47,459 bases of DNA. It comes from Nocardia carnea. GTDB taxonomy: Bacteria; Actinomycetota; Actinomycetes; Mycobacteriales; Mycobacteriaceae. The translations under genes were made by a program, and so were the position numbers. The notes under the pieces are model-generated. The model had not been told where the DNA came from. It did no database searches and saw only the letters and a program-made list of their open reading frames with translations. Positions 1 through 8,120 of this stretch are shown here, in pieces; the stretch's first letter is position 1; each line of letters opens with the position of its first letter. The stretch is taken from assembly GCF_029868855.1 (NCBI RefSeq), contig NZ_JARWOV010000254.1, forward strand, positions 1 to 47,459, in the 5' to 3' direction.

Positions 1-274
1 GGCCGGCCTGACCCATTGCCCGGCGCGGCCGCCGGAACCGGCACTCGGCGGCGGTCCGGGACGCAGGCTCTGCGGTGTGCCGCGCCATCGACGCCGACGT
101 TTGGGGTGATTGACGGCGTCTCGTGGCGACCGGCTGTGTGCCGGTTCTCGTGTGGCCCGGCGTGCATGACAGTAACCCCAGGTAGACAAGGGTTTCGGGT
201 TGTCGTTGCGTGCTCTCCGGGGCTTGCCCTCGCGGATGAATTATTTCTTGACGGAATCTCTACGGCCCGACCCC
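1..274. other. left-edge stretch with no supported gene
   Basis: Nothing in either strand of this stretch looks like a conserved protein. A plus-strand open frame runs through it, but its translation is compositionally random and rich in Arg, Pro and Thr. The 3' part is the upstream region of the TetR gene that follows. Confidence 0.5.
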
Positions 275-304
275 TTGCGTCCTGATTGAACGAGTGTTTA
301 ACGT
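275..304 (+). promoter_or_regulatory. leaderless-type promoter of the TetR gene
   Basis: A -35-like TTGCGT (275-280) is followed, after 18 nt, by a TANNNT -10 hexamer TAACGT (299-304). The hexamer ends 7 nt before the ATG at 312, so transcription should begin at or next to the start codon. No Shine-Dalgarno sequence is visible, which fits a leaderless mRNA. Confidence 0.5.
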
Positions 305-321
305 ATTGAACATGCGTTCAA
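286..321. promoter_or_regulatory. tandem TetR operators over the start of the TetR gene
   Basis: There are two inverted repeats of the same design. The first is TTGAAC-N4-GTTTAA at 286-301, with one mismatch. The second is TTGAAC-N4-GTTCAA at 306-321, with perfect half-sites. Their centres are 20 bp apart, about two helical turns, so two repressor dimers could sit on one face of the DNA. The first dyad overlaps the -10 region and the second overlaps the ATG. Autorepression by the adjacent TetR protein is the inference. Confidence 0.6.
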
Positions 322-983
322 GCGATGATCTGACCACCCGGGCGCGTATCCGTGACGCCGCCATCGCGCTGTTCGGCGAACAGGGCTTCGGCGTCGGTGT
401 GCGGGCCATCGCGAAGGCCGCAGGGATATCGCCCGGTCTGGTCAACCACCATTTCGGGTCCAAAGACGGGCTGCGCCGCGAATGCGACGACTATGTGCGG
501 GGAGTGATCCGTGAAACGAAGATGAACTTCATGAACCGGCCGTCGGCCGGGAACATGCTGCAGCAGTTGGCCGAGATCGAGGAATTCGCCCCGATCGTCG
601 CCTACATGATGCGCAGCTTCCAGGCCGGCGGCGACCTGGCCGGCACGTTGTTCGAGCATATGGTCACCGACGTCGAGCAGTATCTCGAGGCCGGTGTGGC
701 TTCGGGGGCGCTGCGCAAACCGCGGAATATGAAGGCCATGGCGCGCTATCTGGCCACGGCCAACGGCGGCGGCATGCTGCTGTTCCTGCAGACGCACACC
801 CCGGCGGACGGGGTGATCGACTATCGGCAGGCCCTGCGCGAGTACGCCGAGCAAATGATGCTGCCCGCGCTCGAGATCTACACCGAGGGCCTGCTCACCG
901 ATTCCTCGATGATGGACGCGCTGCGCGCGGCGGGGCCGGGGTCCGGTGACAGCACGGGTCCGGCCGAATCCGGCGCCACGTAA
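312..983 (+). CDS. TetR/AcrR family transcriptional regulator
   Basis: One-component repressor of 223 residues. The N-terminal TetR helix-turn-helix is clear: TTRARIRDAAIALFGEQGF leads into an HTH around AIAKAAGISPGLVNHHFGSKDGL. The C-terminal ligand domain is divergent, as usual in this family, and the last ~20 residues are Gly/Ser/Pro-rich and probably disordered. I chose ATG 312 over GTG 294 because a -10 hexamer ends 7 nt upstream of it. Tandem dyads cover the start. The next two genes on the same strand encode a tetronasin-type ABC exporter, so this protein most likely controls efflux of a hydrophobic compound and its own gene. The ligand cannot be read from sequence. Confidence 0.85.
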   Translation: MRSSDDLTTRARIRDAAIALFGEQGFGVGVRAIAKAAGISPGLVNHHFGSKDGLRRECDDYVRGVIRETKMNFMNRPSAGNMLQQLAEIEEFAPIVAYMMRSFQAGGDLAGTLFEHMVTDVEQYLEAGVASGALRKPRNMKAMARYLATANGGGMLLFLQTHTPADGVIDYRQALREYAEQMMLPALEIYTEGLLTDSSMMDALRAAGPGSGDSTGPAESGAT

Positions 984-1115
984 CGGCCTGCCCCGGTCCC
1001 CCGGAGTTGATCGGCTCGTCCTCCGATTCCGGCGAATCGCACCGCGGCCGCCCTACCGGAACGCGTGCACCACTTCCTTCGAGCTATCTATTTCAATGTC
1101 CTACAAGGAGATTCG

Positions 1116-2036
1116 ATGATTTCGGCAATTGAGATCCGGGATCTGCACAAGCACTTCGGCCAGGTCCGCGCACTCGACGGACTGAACCTGCAGGTGTCCG
1201 AAGGCGAAGTCCACGGTTTTCTCGGGCCCAACGGCGCCGGGAAATCCACAACTATCAGGATCCTGCTCGGACTGCTGGCACGGACCAGTGGTGAGGTGCG
1301 GATGCTGGACCGCGACCCATGGACCGACGCGGTATCGCTGCACCGCGACATCGCCTACGTTCCAGGTGATGTGACCCTGTGGCCGTCGCTGAGCGGCGGC
1401 GAGACCATCGACCTGCTGGCGTCGATGCGCGGCGGTCTCGATACCGCTCGGCGGGCCGAGCTGATCGAACGGTTCGAGCTCGACCCCCGTAAGAAGGCGC
1501 GCACGTATTCCAAGGGCAACCGGCAGAAGGTCGCCCTCGTCTCGGCGTTCTCCTCACATGCCCGGTTGCTGCTGCTGGACGAGCCGACATCCGGACTGGA
1601 TCCGCTGATGGAGCAGGTGTTCCGCGAATGCGTCGCCGAGGCGGCCGGACGCGGCGCCACCGTACTGCTGTCGAGCCATATCCTGTCCGAGGTGGAAGCC
1701 CTGTGTGAGCGGGTCACCATCATCCGTTCGGGACGGACGGTGGAAAGCGGCACGCTGGACTCCATGCGGCACCTGAGCCGCACTGCCATCACCGCGGAGC
1801 TGACCGGTGATCCCGGCGATATCGCGGCACTACCGGGTGTGGCCGATGTGAGCCTGGACGACCACACCTTGCGCTGCCAGGTGGACGGCGAAAATCTCGC
1901 GGCACTCATCCGGGTGCTCGGCGATACCGGTGTCCGCAGCCTGATCAGCCGGCCACCGACCCTGGAGGAGCTGTTCATGCGGCACTACTCGGTGAACGGC
2001 CGGGAGTCCGGCGAACTGCAGGAGGTCCGGAAATGA
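1116..2036 (+). CDS. ABC transporter ATP-binding protein, antibiotic-export type
   Basis: ATPase subunit of an ABC-2 exporter, 306 residues. The nucleotide-binding domain shows Walker A GPNGAGKST, an atypical signature SKGNRQKV in place of LSGGQ, Walker B LLLLDEPTSGLDP and a switch His in LLSSHILSEVE. The SKGNRQKV form is typical of the actinobacterial tetronasin/TnrB2-like branch. The start is ATG 1116, preceded by AAGGAG at 1105-1110. An upstream in-frame ATG at 1065 has no ribosome site. The stop overlaps the permease start (ATGA), which implies translational coupling. The TetR gene upstream probably regulates it. The substrate is unknown; the family exports polyketide antibiotics and lipophilic drugs. 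Confidence 0.9.
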   Translation: MISAIEIRDLHKHFGQVRALDGLNLQVSEGEVHGFLGPNGAGKSTTIRILLGLLARTSGEVRMLDRDPWTDAVSLHRDIAYVPGDVTLWPSLSGGETIDLLASMRGGLDTARRAELIERFELDPRKKARTYSKGNRQKVALVSAFSSHARLLLLDEPTSGLDPLMEQVFRECVAEAAGRGATVLLSSHILSEVEALCERVTIIRSGRTVESGTLDSMRHLSRTAITAELTGDPGDIAALPGVADVSLDDHTLRCQVDGENLAALIRVLGDTGVRSLISRPPTLEELFMRHYSVNGRESGELQEVRK

Positions 2037-3688
2037 CCACGGCTGTGGCCGGTGTCCGGCCGGGCATGTTCGACACGACGTCCGCGGGCACCGAATTCAC
2101 CGGCACCCTCCGGTTGCTGCGGCTCTACCTGCGGCGCGACCGGATCGTCGCACCGTTGTGGATCCTGCTGCTGTCGGTGCCATTGGGCTCGGTGTATGTG
2201 GCGAGTATCGAATCGGTGTATCCGACCGCGGCCGATCGCGCCTCGTTCGCGGCCACGATCCTGGCCAGTCCGGCGCAGCTGGCGATGTACGGGCCGGTCT
2301 ACGACACCTCGATCGGCGCCGTAGGGATCTGGAAAGCGGGGATGTTCCACACCCTGATCGCCGTGGCCACCATCCTCACCGTGATCCGGCACACCAGGGC
2401 GGAAGAGGAATCCGGCCGCACCGAAGTGCTGGCCTCCACATCCGTCGGCCGGTACGCGAGCCTGACCGCCGCGCTACTGCTGGCCCTCGGTGGTGCCCTG
2501 CTGGCCGGTCTGATCGGGGCGGCGAGCCTCACCGCAACGGGGGTTCCGGCCGCCGGATCGCTGGCCTTCGGGCTCGCGCTCGCCGGGTCGGGCATGGTGT
2601 TCGCGGCGGTCGCCGCGGTGACAGCACAGGTTTGCACAGGCGCCCGGCTCGCCCGCGGGCTGGCGTTCGCGACGCTCGCGGTGACCTTCACCTTGCGCGC
2701 CGTGGGTGACGCGCAAGCCGGCGCGGGGCCGGTCAACCCGCTGACCTGGTTGTCGCCACAGGGATGGTCGCTGCAGGTCCGGCCCTACGCGGGCGACCGC
2801 TGGTGGGTGCTGCTGCTGCACCTGGCACTGCTCACGGTGACGATCGCGGTGGCCTTCGCCCTCTTGCGCCGTCGCGATGTGGGCGCCGGTCTGCTCGCCG
2901 AACGGCTCGGGCCCGCCGCCGCCGGCCCCGCCCTGACCGGCCCCTTCGGCCTGGCGGTCCGGTTGCAGCGCGGCGCGCTCCTCGGGTGGGGTATCGGGGT
3001 CGGGCTCTACGGCCTGGTGATCGGGAGCGTCGTCAACGGTATCGGCGACAGTTTCGGCAGCAGCGAAATCCTGCGCGATCTCATCACTCGAATGGGCGGC
3101 GCCGATTCGCTGGAGGATTCGTTCGTCAGCTACGCGTTCACCATGCTGGGGATCGCCGGCGCCGCGTATGCGGTATCGGCGGCACTGCGGATGTTCGGCG
3201 AAGAGAACGGCCATCATGCCGAATCGGTGCTCAGCGGCGCCGTCGGCCGGGTTCGCTGGGTGGCCTCCCATCTGGTGTTCGCCTTCGGCGGCCCGGTGGT
3301 GATCATGCTGACAGCCGGCCTGCTGGGCGGGCTCACCTACGGGATCGCGGCCGGTGATATCGGCGGCACACTGCCCGGAATGCTGGCGGCCGCGCTGGTC
3401 CAGTTGCCCGCGATCTGGTTCTTCGCGGCGGTGACGGTCGTGCTGTTCGGACTGGTGCCGCGCTGGACGCCGGTGGCGTGGGGGTTGCTGACCGCCGCGA
3501 TCGCGGTCTTCCTCCTCGGATCCATCTCCGGGGCCCCGCAATGGTTGCGGAATCTGGAACCGTTCAGTCACGCACCGAAGGTGCCGGGCATGGAGTACAG
3601 CGTGGCTCCCACGCTCGTCGTCACGGCCGTCGCGGCGGTCCTGCTGGTCGTGGGGTTGATCGGGATACGTGGCAGGGACGTGCGCTGA
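2033..3688 (+). CDS. ABC-2 type exporter permease, polyketide antibiotic family
   Basis: Membrane subunit of 551 residues that pairs with the preceding ATPase. It has about twelve hydrophobic segments in two similar halves, with a large alanine/glycine/valine content, like TnrB3-type permeases of tetronasin exporters. The start ATG overlaps the ATPase stop, with AGGAGG about 8 nt upstream. The second half begins near residue 300, at a conserved-looking segment rich in Arg and Gly that leads into the next helix. A bidirectional terminator follows the stop codon. Assignment rests on topology, length and pairing rather than on a catalytic motif. Confidence 0.85.
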   Translation: MTTAVAGVRPGMFDTTSAGTEFTGTLRLLRLYLRRDRIVAPLWILLLSVPLGSVYVASIESVYPTAADRASFAATILASPAQLAMYGPVYDTSIGAVGIWKAGMFHTLIAVATILTVIRHTRAEEESGRTEVLASTSVGRYASLTAALLLALGGALLAGLIGAASLTATGVPAAGSLAFGLALAGSGMVFAAVAAVTAQVCTGARLARGLAFATLAVTFTLRAVGDAQAGAGPVNPLTWLSPQGWSLQVRPYAGDRWWVLLLHLALLTVTIAVAFALLRRRDVGAGLLAERLGPAAAGPALTGPFGLAVRLQRGALLGWGIGVGLYGLVIGSVVNGIGDSFGSSEILRDLITRMGGADSLEDSFVSYAFTMLGIAGAAYAVSAALRMFGEENGHHAESVLSGAVGRVRWVASHLVFAFGGPVVIMLTAGLLGGLTYGIAAGDIGGTLPGMLAAALVQLPAIWFFAAVTVVLFGLVPRWTPVAWGLLTAAIAVFLLGSISGAPQWLRNLEPFSHAPKVPGMEYSVAPTLVVTAVAAVLLVVGLIGIRGRDVR

Positions 3689-3703
3689 CATTCTGTGACG
3701 GTT

Positions 3704-3745
3704 GCGGCCGTGTGTCCGGGTCATCGTGACCGGACGCACGGCCGC
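3704..3745. terminator. bidirectional terminator between the exporter and glgC
   Basis: A 16-bp stem (GCGGCCGTGTGTCCGG against CCGGACGCACGGCCGC, one G-T type mismatch) encloses a 10-nt loop. It lies between two convergent genes, 16 nt after the permease stop and 27 nt beyond the glgC stop. It is followed on the plus strand by TTCGG, with no long T tract. Confidence 0.7.
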
Positions 3746-3771
3746 TTCGGTACGCGCCCGCCTGAGCCGGG

Positions 3772-4986
3772 TCAGACCCAAGTGCCTTTGCCGACGGTGA
3801 CGACACCGCCGTTGCTGATAGCGAACCTGCTCCGGTCGCGTTCCTGGTCCACCCCGATGATCTCGCCCTCGGACACCATCACGTTCTTGTCCAGGATGGC
3901 CCGCCGGACCACCGCGCCGCGCCCGATCCGGACCCCGGGCATCAGCACACTGCCCTCGACCGTGGCGCCCTCGTCCACCTGTACGTTCGCGCTGAGTACC
4001 GAATTGCGGACCGTAGCCGCCGACAGGATGCTGCCCGCGCCGACGATGGACTCCTGCGCCAGCCCGCCGCGGGCGAATTTCGCGGGCGGCAGATTCTCGG
4101 CGGCGCCGCGGATAGGCCAATGCCGGTTGTAGAGGTTGAAAACGGGGTTCACCGACACCAGGTCCATATGGGCTTCGTAGAAGGCATCGATGGTGCCGAC
4201 ATCACGCCAGTAACCGCGGTCGCGGTCGGTGGCGCCGGGAACGTCGTTATCGGCGAAATCGTAGACCGCGGCCTGTCCCGCGGCGACCAGGCCGGGAATG
4301 ATGTCGCCGCCCATATCGTGATCGGAATCGGAATTCTCCGCGTCCGCCTTGATCGAATCCACCAGCACCTTGGTGGTGAACACGTAATTGCCCATCGAGG
4401 CGAAGGTCGCGTTGGGATCGTCGGGAATTCCCGGGGGATGGGCCGGTTTTTCCAGGAAACCGACGATACGCCCGGATTCGTCGGAATCTATACAGCCGAA
4501 CGAACTCGCCTCGCTGCGTGGCACCCGGATACCGGCCACCGTGACCCCGGCGCCCGAATCGATATGGCTGGTGACCATCTGTTCGGGGTCCATCCGGTAG
4601 ACGTGGTCGGCGCCGAACACCACGATGTAGTCGGGATCCTCGTCGTAGATGAGATTCAGCGACTGCATGATCGCGTCGGCGCTACCGGTGTACCAGCGCG
4701 GCCCCAGCCGCTGCTGGGCGGGCACCGGAGTGATGTATTCACCGGCGAAACCCGACAGCCGCCAGGTCTGCGATATATGACGGTCCAGCGAATGCGATTT
4801 GTACTGGGTGAGTACACACAGCCGGAGGAAACCGGCATTGACCAGATTGCTCAGGACGAAGTCGATGAGGCGGTAGGCCCCGCCGAACGGGACGGCCGGC
4901 TTGGCGCGGTCGGCAGTCAGGGGAAAGAGTCGCTTGCCCTCGCCACCGGCGAGCACGATTCCGAGTACGTGCGGCTGGCTCCTCAC
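3772..4986 (-). CDS. glgC: glucose-1-phosphate adenylyltransferase
   Basis: Makes ADP-glucose from ATP and glucose-1-phosphate, the donor for glycogen and, in mycobacteria, for maltose-1-phosphate synthesis. It has 404 residues, the usual family length. The N-terminal nucleotidyltransferase domain shows GGEGKRLFPLT, then PAVPFGGAYRLIDFVLSN, VFGADHVYRMD and the FLEKP sugar-phosphate loop. The C-terminus is a left-handed beta-helix with hexapeptide-like repeats (for example VQVDEGATVEGSVLMPGVRIGRG, given here only as a position marker near residues 325-350). The start is GTG 4986, with TAGGTT (4994-4999) ending 7 nt upstream, so the mRNA is probably leaderless. It is divergent from glgA, the same arrangement as Rv1213/Rv1212c. 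Confidence 0.95.
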   Translation of the reverse strand: MRSQPHVLGIVLAGGEGKRLFPLTADRAKPAVPFGGAYRLIDFVLSNLVNAGFLRLCVLTQYKSHSLDRHISQTWRLSGFAGEYITPVPAQQRLGPRWYTGSADAIMQSLNLIYDEDPDYIVVFGADHVYRMDPEQMVTSHIDSGAGVTVAGIRVPRSEASSFGCIDSDESGRIVGFLEKPAHPPGIPDDPNATFASMGNYVFTTKVLVDSIKADAENSDSDHDMGGDIIPGLVAAGQAAVYDFADNDVPGATDRDRGYWRDVGTIDAFYEAHMDLVSVNPVFNLYNRHWPIRGAAENLPPAKFARGGLAQESIVGAGSILSAATVRNSVLSANVQVDEGATVEGSVLMPGVRIGRGAVVRRAILDKNVMVSEGEIIGVDQERDRSRFAISNGGVVTVGKGTWV

Positions 4987-5100
4987 AGTGCCAAACCTAC
5001 CGAACCAGGTGGTCGGGGGGCATCGGCCGCTCGGCGGCGGCCGTGAACCGGCTGCTTGCCGGCTGCCGTGTATCGGCTGCCGGGCGTCTACCGTGAATCC
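4987..5100. promoter_or_regulatory. divergent glgC-glgA control region
   Basis: This 114-bp region drives both genes. For glgC the -10 is TAGGTT (minus strand, 4994-4999), 7 nt from its GTG. For glgA it is TACCGT (5089-5094), 6 nt from its GTG. Neither has a convincing -35. Three direct copies of (C/T)CGGCTGC lie at 5048-5055, 5059-5066 and 5073-5080, upstream of the glgA -10, and could bind an activator. Confidence 0.5.
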
Positions 5101-6327
5101 GTGAGTTTCGGTTCCAGGGGTGCGGATGTGGCGCCCGGGTCGCCGGCGGGTGATCCGTTACGGGTGGCCGTGTTGACCCGGGAGTATCCGCCCGAGGTAT
5201 ACGGCGGGGCGGGCGTGCATGTCACCGAATTGGTGGCCCGGCTGCGCCGGATGAGCACCGTGACCGTGCACTGTATGGGCGCTGCGCGGACAGCGGCCCA
5301 GGTGCACGACACGGATCCGGCGCTGGCCGCGGCCAACCCGGCGCTGCAGATGATGTCGGCGCAGCTGCGGATGGCCGACGCCGTGGGTGCCGTGGACATT
5401 GTGCATTCGCATACCTGGTATGCGGGTCTGGCCGGGCACCTCGCGGCGACGCTGTACGGGATCCCGCATGTGGTCACCACACATTCGCTGGAACCGCGCC
5501 GCCCGTGGAAGGCCGAACAGCTGGGTGGCGGCTACCGGTTGTCGTCGTGGTCGGAACGTAATGCGCTGGAGCACGCCGACGCGGTGATCGCGGTGAGCGA
5601 CTGGATGCGCCGCGATGTCCTCGACGCCTACCCCGCCCTGGATCCGGCGCGGGTGCACGTGGTGCGCAACGGTATCGACGCGGACGTCTGGTACCCCGGC
5701 CCGCCGGCCCCGGGCAGCCGCCGGATCCTGGACGAACTCGGGGTTCGTGCCGACCGGCCGCTCGCGGTGTTCGTCGGCCGGATCACCCGCCAGAAGGGCG
5801 TCGGGCATCTGCTGGCCGCGGCGCGGCAGATCGATCCGCGGATCCAGCTGGTCCTGTGCGCCGGCGCCCCGGACACCCCGCAACTGGAAGCCGAGGTCGC
5901 GGCGGCCGTGGCCGGGCTGCACCGGCAGCGCGACAACATCTTCTGGGTGCGCGAGATGCTGCCCACCGAGCAGATCCGCCAGCTGCTTGCCGCGGCCACG
6001 GTCTTTGTCTGCCCGTCGGTCTACGAACCCCTCGGGATCGTCAATCTGGAGGCGATGGCCTGCGGCACGGCCGTGGTCGCCTCCGATGTCGGCGGTATCC
6101 CCGAGGTGGTCGCCGATGGCGGCACCGGGCGGCTCGTGCATTTCGATGCGGGCGAGACCGCAGCCTACGAGCATGCGCTGGCCGCCGCGATCAACGAGCT
6201 CGCCGGTGACCCGGTGCGCGCTGCCGAACTCGGGGCCGCGGGGCGCGAGCGCGCGCGGGCGGAATTCGACTGGCACCGGATCGCCGAACAGACCCTGAGC
6301 GTCTACCGCACGGTGGCGAAACCCTGA
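5101..6327 (+). CDS. glgA: GT4 glycogen synthase / alpha-maltose-1-phosphate synthase
   Basis: Glycosyltransferase of 408 residues with two Rossmann domains. The N-terminal half begins with a donor/acceptor loop EYPPEVYGGAGVHVTELV. The C-terminal half has GRITRQKGVGHLL and the family E-x7-E element in PSVYEPLGIVNLEAMACG. In mycobacteria the orthologue (Rv1212c, GlgM) uses ADP-glucose and glucose-1-phosphate to make maltose-1-phosphate for GlgE-dependent glucan; here either that or classical glycogen synthase activity is possible. GTG 5101 is preferred to the in-frame start at 5056 because a TANNNT -10 hexamer ends 6 nt before it. It is divergent from glgC, which supplies the donor. Confidence 0.9.
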   Translation: MSFGSRGADVAPGSPAGDPLRVAVLTREYPPEVYGGAGVHVTELVARLRRMSTVTVHCMGAARTAAQVHDTDPALAAANPALQMMSAQLRMADAVGAVDIVHSHTWYAGLAGHLAATLYGIPHVVTTHSLEPRRPWKAEQLGGGYRLSSWSERNALEHADAVIAVSDWMRRDVLDAYPALDPARVHVVRNGIDADVWYPGPPAPGSRRILDELGVRADRPLAVFVGRITRQKGVGHLLAAARQIDPRIQLVLCAGAPDTPQLEAEVAAAVAGLHRQRDNIFWVREMLPTEQIRQLLAAATVFVCPSVYEPLGIVNLEAMACGTAVVASDVGGIPEVVADGGTGRLVHFDAGETAAYEHALAAAINELAGDPVRAAELGAAGRERARAEFDWHRIAEQTLSVYRTVAKP

Positions 6328-6390
6328 GACGTACCGCCCCGAACCGGCAGCCCGTGGTTCGCGGTTCCGCGGTCACCGGGATCCGGCGGA

Positions 6391-6795
6391 TCAGGCGGAG
6401 GAGGCTCCGGAGACGATATCGCCGGCAAGCGGTGCCACCGCCCCGATGATCTCGCCGGTCGTTTCCTCGTCCACACCGGCGGCGGTGAGCGAATCGGTCA
6501 GATGACCGGCCACCAGGTCGAAATGATGCAGGGTGATGCCGCGACCCTGGTGCACCTGTTTCATCGGCGCACCGGTGTAGGGGTCCGGGCCGCCGAGCGC
6601 CGCGGCGAAGAACTCGACCTGCTTACCGCGCAGCCGGGACATATTCGTTCCGGTGAAGAAGCCGGCGAGCTCTGCGTCGGCGAGGACTCGGGTATAGAAA
6701 TCGGCGACGACGGCTTCCAACGCCTCGTATCCGCCGATCCGGTCGAAGATGGTGGTGGGGGTGCTTGTCTTCTTGCCGAATGTCGGTATCCGCAT
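6391..6795 (-). CDS. glbN: group I truncated haemoglobin (trHbN)
   Basis: Small haem protein of 134 residues, likely converting nitric oxide to nitrate and so protecting respiration. The 2-on-2 globin pattern is complete: TIFDRIGGYEALEAVVADFYTRVL carries the B10 tyrosine, FFTGTNM ends the CD region, RGKQVEFFAAALGGPDPYTG precedes the F helix, and MKQVHQGRGI gives the proximal His. A polar N-terminal extension of about a dozen residues (MRIPTFGKKTS) precedes the globin fold, comparable with the pre-A segment of mycobacterial trHbN. It is convergent with glgA and is the distal gene of the minus-strand group that includes the methyltransferase, though a 98-bp gap allows its own promoter. Confidence 0.93.
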   Translation of the reverse strand: MRIPTFGKKTSTPTTIFDRIGGYEALEAVVADFYTRVLADAELAGFFTGTNMSRLRGKQVEFFAAALGGPDPYTGAPMKQVHQGRGITLHHFDLVAGHLTDSLTAAGVDEETTGEIIGAVAPLAGDIVSGASSA

Positions 6796-6893
6796 GCAAT
6801 AAGCACATCAGGCCGGTATTACCCGTCGGTCAGGCTCGCGTCGCAAGTGGATTGCCCTGTGTGGCAGCGTGATTGCTCGATTCTCACCGCGGA

Positions 6894-7808
6894 TCAACGG
6901 TCGCGGTGAGCACCGGTGACGGCTGCCGCCGCAACCGCGGTGTATGTGCTCACCGTGACCGATGCCGTCACCTCGAAAGGTTCCGGTAGCTGATCGCCGG
7001 TGGCCGCGGTGTGGTGGGCGGATGGACCCATCGCCACGAGGTGGGCGATATCGGTGCGGGTCAGTGTCATCGAATACTCGACCGCGGTGCTGTGCACCCG
7101 GGTGAACAGCCCGGCCATCCCCTCGGCGAGCCGCCGCTCCTTGTCCGGATCGACGGTGACCATACCGATCGGGCCGATCAGCTCCGCCAGATGCCGGACG
7201 GTCGGGGTCACCACGAGATACCGGCCACCGGGCGCTAGACAGCGGGCCACGGCCGCCGGGTTCCGCGGTGCGAAAACCGAGAGTGCCGCCGTCAGGGCGT
7301 GGTCGCGCATCGGGAGGCCGCGCCAGGTGTCGGCCACCACGGCCGCGGCGCGGGGATGCGCGCGGGCGCAGCGGCGACCGGCGGGTTTGGCGATATCCAG
7401 CGCGATACCGCGGGCACTGGGCACGGCGTTCAGAACGTGCGACAGGTAGTAACCGGTGCCCGCGCCGATATCCGCGATCACCTCGGCGCCGGGTGGTGAT
7501 GCGCTGTCTTCGTGCGATCGTGCCGCCACGGCGGCGTCGGCCAGCGCCGCGGCGATCGGCTCGAAGAATCCGGAGCCCTGGAAAGCGGCCCGTGCATCGA
7601 GCATCTCGGCGGTGTCGCCGGTGAGTTTGGTCGCGGCGCCGGTGAGCAGGCTGACATAACCCTGGCGGGCGATATCGAAACTATGGCCGAGATCGCAGCG
7701 CAGCACCCGGCCCGCGCACACCAGACCGCGGCCGCATACGGGGCAACTCAGTGCCCCGGCGACCGCGGCCAGCGCCGATTCCTCGGCAGTATCGCTAGCT
7801 GGTGACAC
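6894..7808 (-). CDS. RlmA/TlrB-like 23S rRNA (guanine-N1)-methyltransferase
   Basis: SAM-dependent methyltransferase of 304 residues. The N-terminus has a zinc-binding module, LSCPVCGRGLVCAGRVLRCDLGHSF, with the CxxC...CxxxH ligands of the RlmA(I)/RlmA(II) family. Next comes an alpha/beta SAM-binding core with VIADIGAGTGYYL. A later FAPRNPAAVARCLAPGGRYLVVTP segment is also characteristic. RlmA(I) methylates G745 and TlrB methylates G748, the latter giving tylosin resistance; I cannot tell from sequence which base this protein targets. It starts at GTG 7808 inside the DUF3117 gene, overlapping its last 14 bases, so the two are likely translationally coupled. Confidence 0.85.
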   Translation of the reverse strand: MSPASDTAEESALAAVAGALSCPVCGRGLVCAGRVLRCDLGHSFDIARQGYVSLLTGAATKLTGDTAEMLDARAAFQGSGFFEPIAAALADAAVAARSHEDSASPPGAEVIADIGAGTGYYLSHVLNAVPSARGIALDIAKPAGRRCARAHPRAAAVVADTWRGLPMRDHALTAALSVFAPRNPAAVARCLAPGGRYLVVTPTVRHLAELIGPIGMVTVDPDKERRLAEGMAGLFTRVHSTAVEYSMTLTRTDIAHLVAMGPSAHHTAATGDQLPEPFEVTASVTVSTYTAVAAAAVTGAHRDR

Positions 7809-7962
7809 TCTTCAATTCGTCACCCAGTGCCGCGGCTTCGTCGGGCGTGAGTTCTACGACCAGACGCCCGCCACCCTCGAGTGGGACCCGCATAACGATC
7901 CCACGGCCTTCCTTGGTTGCCTCGAGGGGACCGTCCCCGGTACGGGGCTTCATGGCCGCCAT
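7795..7962 (-). CDS. DUF3117 domain-containing small protein
   Basis: A 55-residue protein starting MAAMKPRTGDGPLEATKEGR and ending in ELKSVTS. It belongs to the actinobacterial DUF3117 family (Rv1211), which is nearly invariant between genera but has no known function. Start ATG 7962 has GGAGG about 9 nt upstream. A second Met codon is at 7953, three codons in. It carries a basic, Gly-rich first half and an acidic second half (ELTPDEAAALGDEL). Its last 14 bases overlap the start of the rRNA methyltransferase. It follows tag on the same strand, the Rv1210-Rv1211 order. The overlap with a rRNA-modifying enzyme hints at a link to translation, but this is inference. Confidence 0.93.
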   Translation of the reverse strand: MAAMKPRTGDGPLEATKEGRGIVMRVPLEGGGRLVVELTPDEAAALGDELKSVTS

Positions 7963-8120
7963 CCTCTGCTCCCTCCAGATCTGCGCGGTATGCTGCGCAC
8001 TTGCTCGGATCCCCGGTTGTCACCAACCGGGCGGTCCGTCGGTTGAGGCGACGGACCGCACTCGATCCATTCTTCCCTATCGCAAGAGATGGCGGATACT
8101 CGACGTCCAAATGTGACCGG

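Noticed and set aside
16..285. Small plus-strand gene at the left edge
   Set aside because: No Shine-Dalgarno, and the translation is unlike any protein I know; it runs into the TetR promoter.
2474..4120. A 548-codon minus-strand open frame across the permease and glgC
   Set aside because: It is antisense to the permease and a different frame of glgC. The translation is Arg/Gln/Gly-rich without domains; high-GC third-position bias creates such frames.
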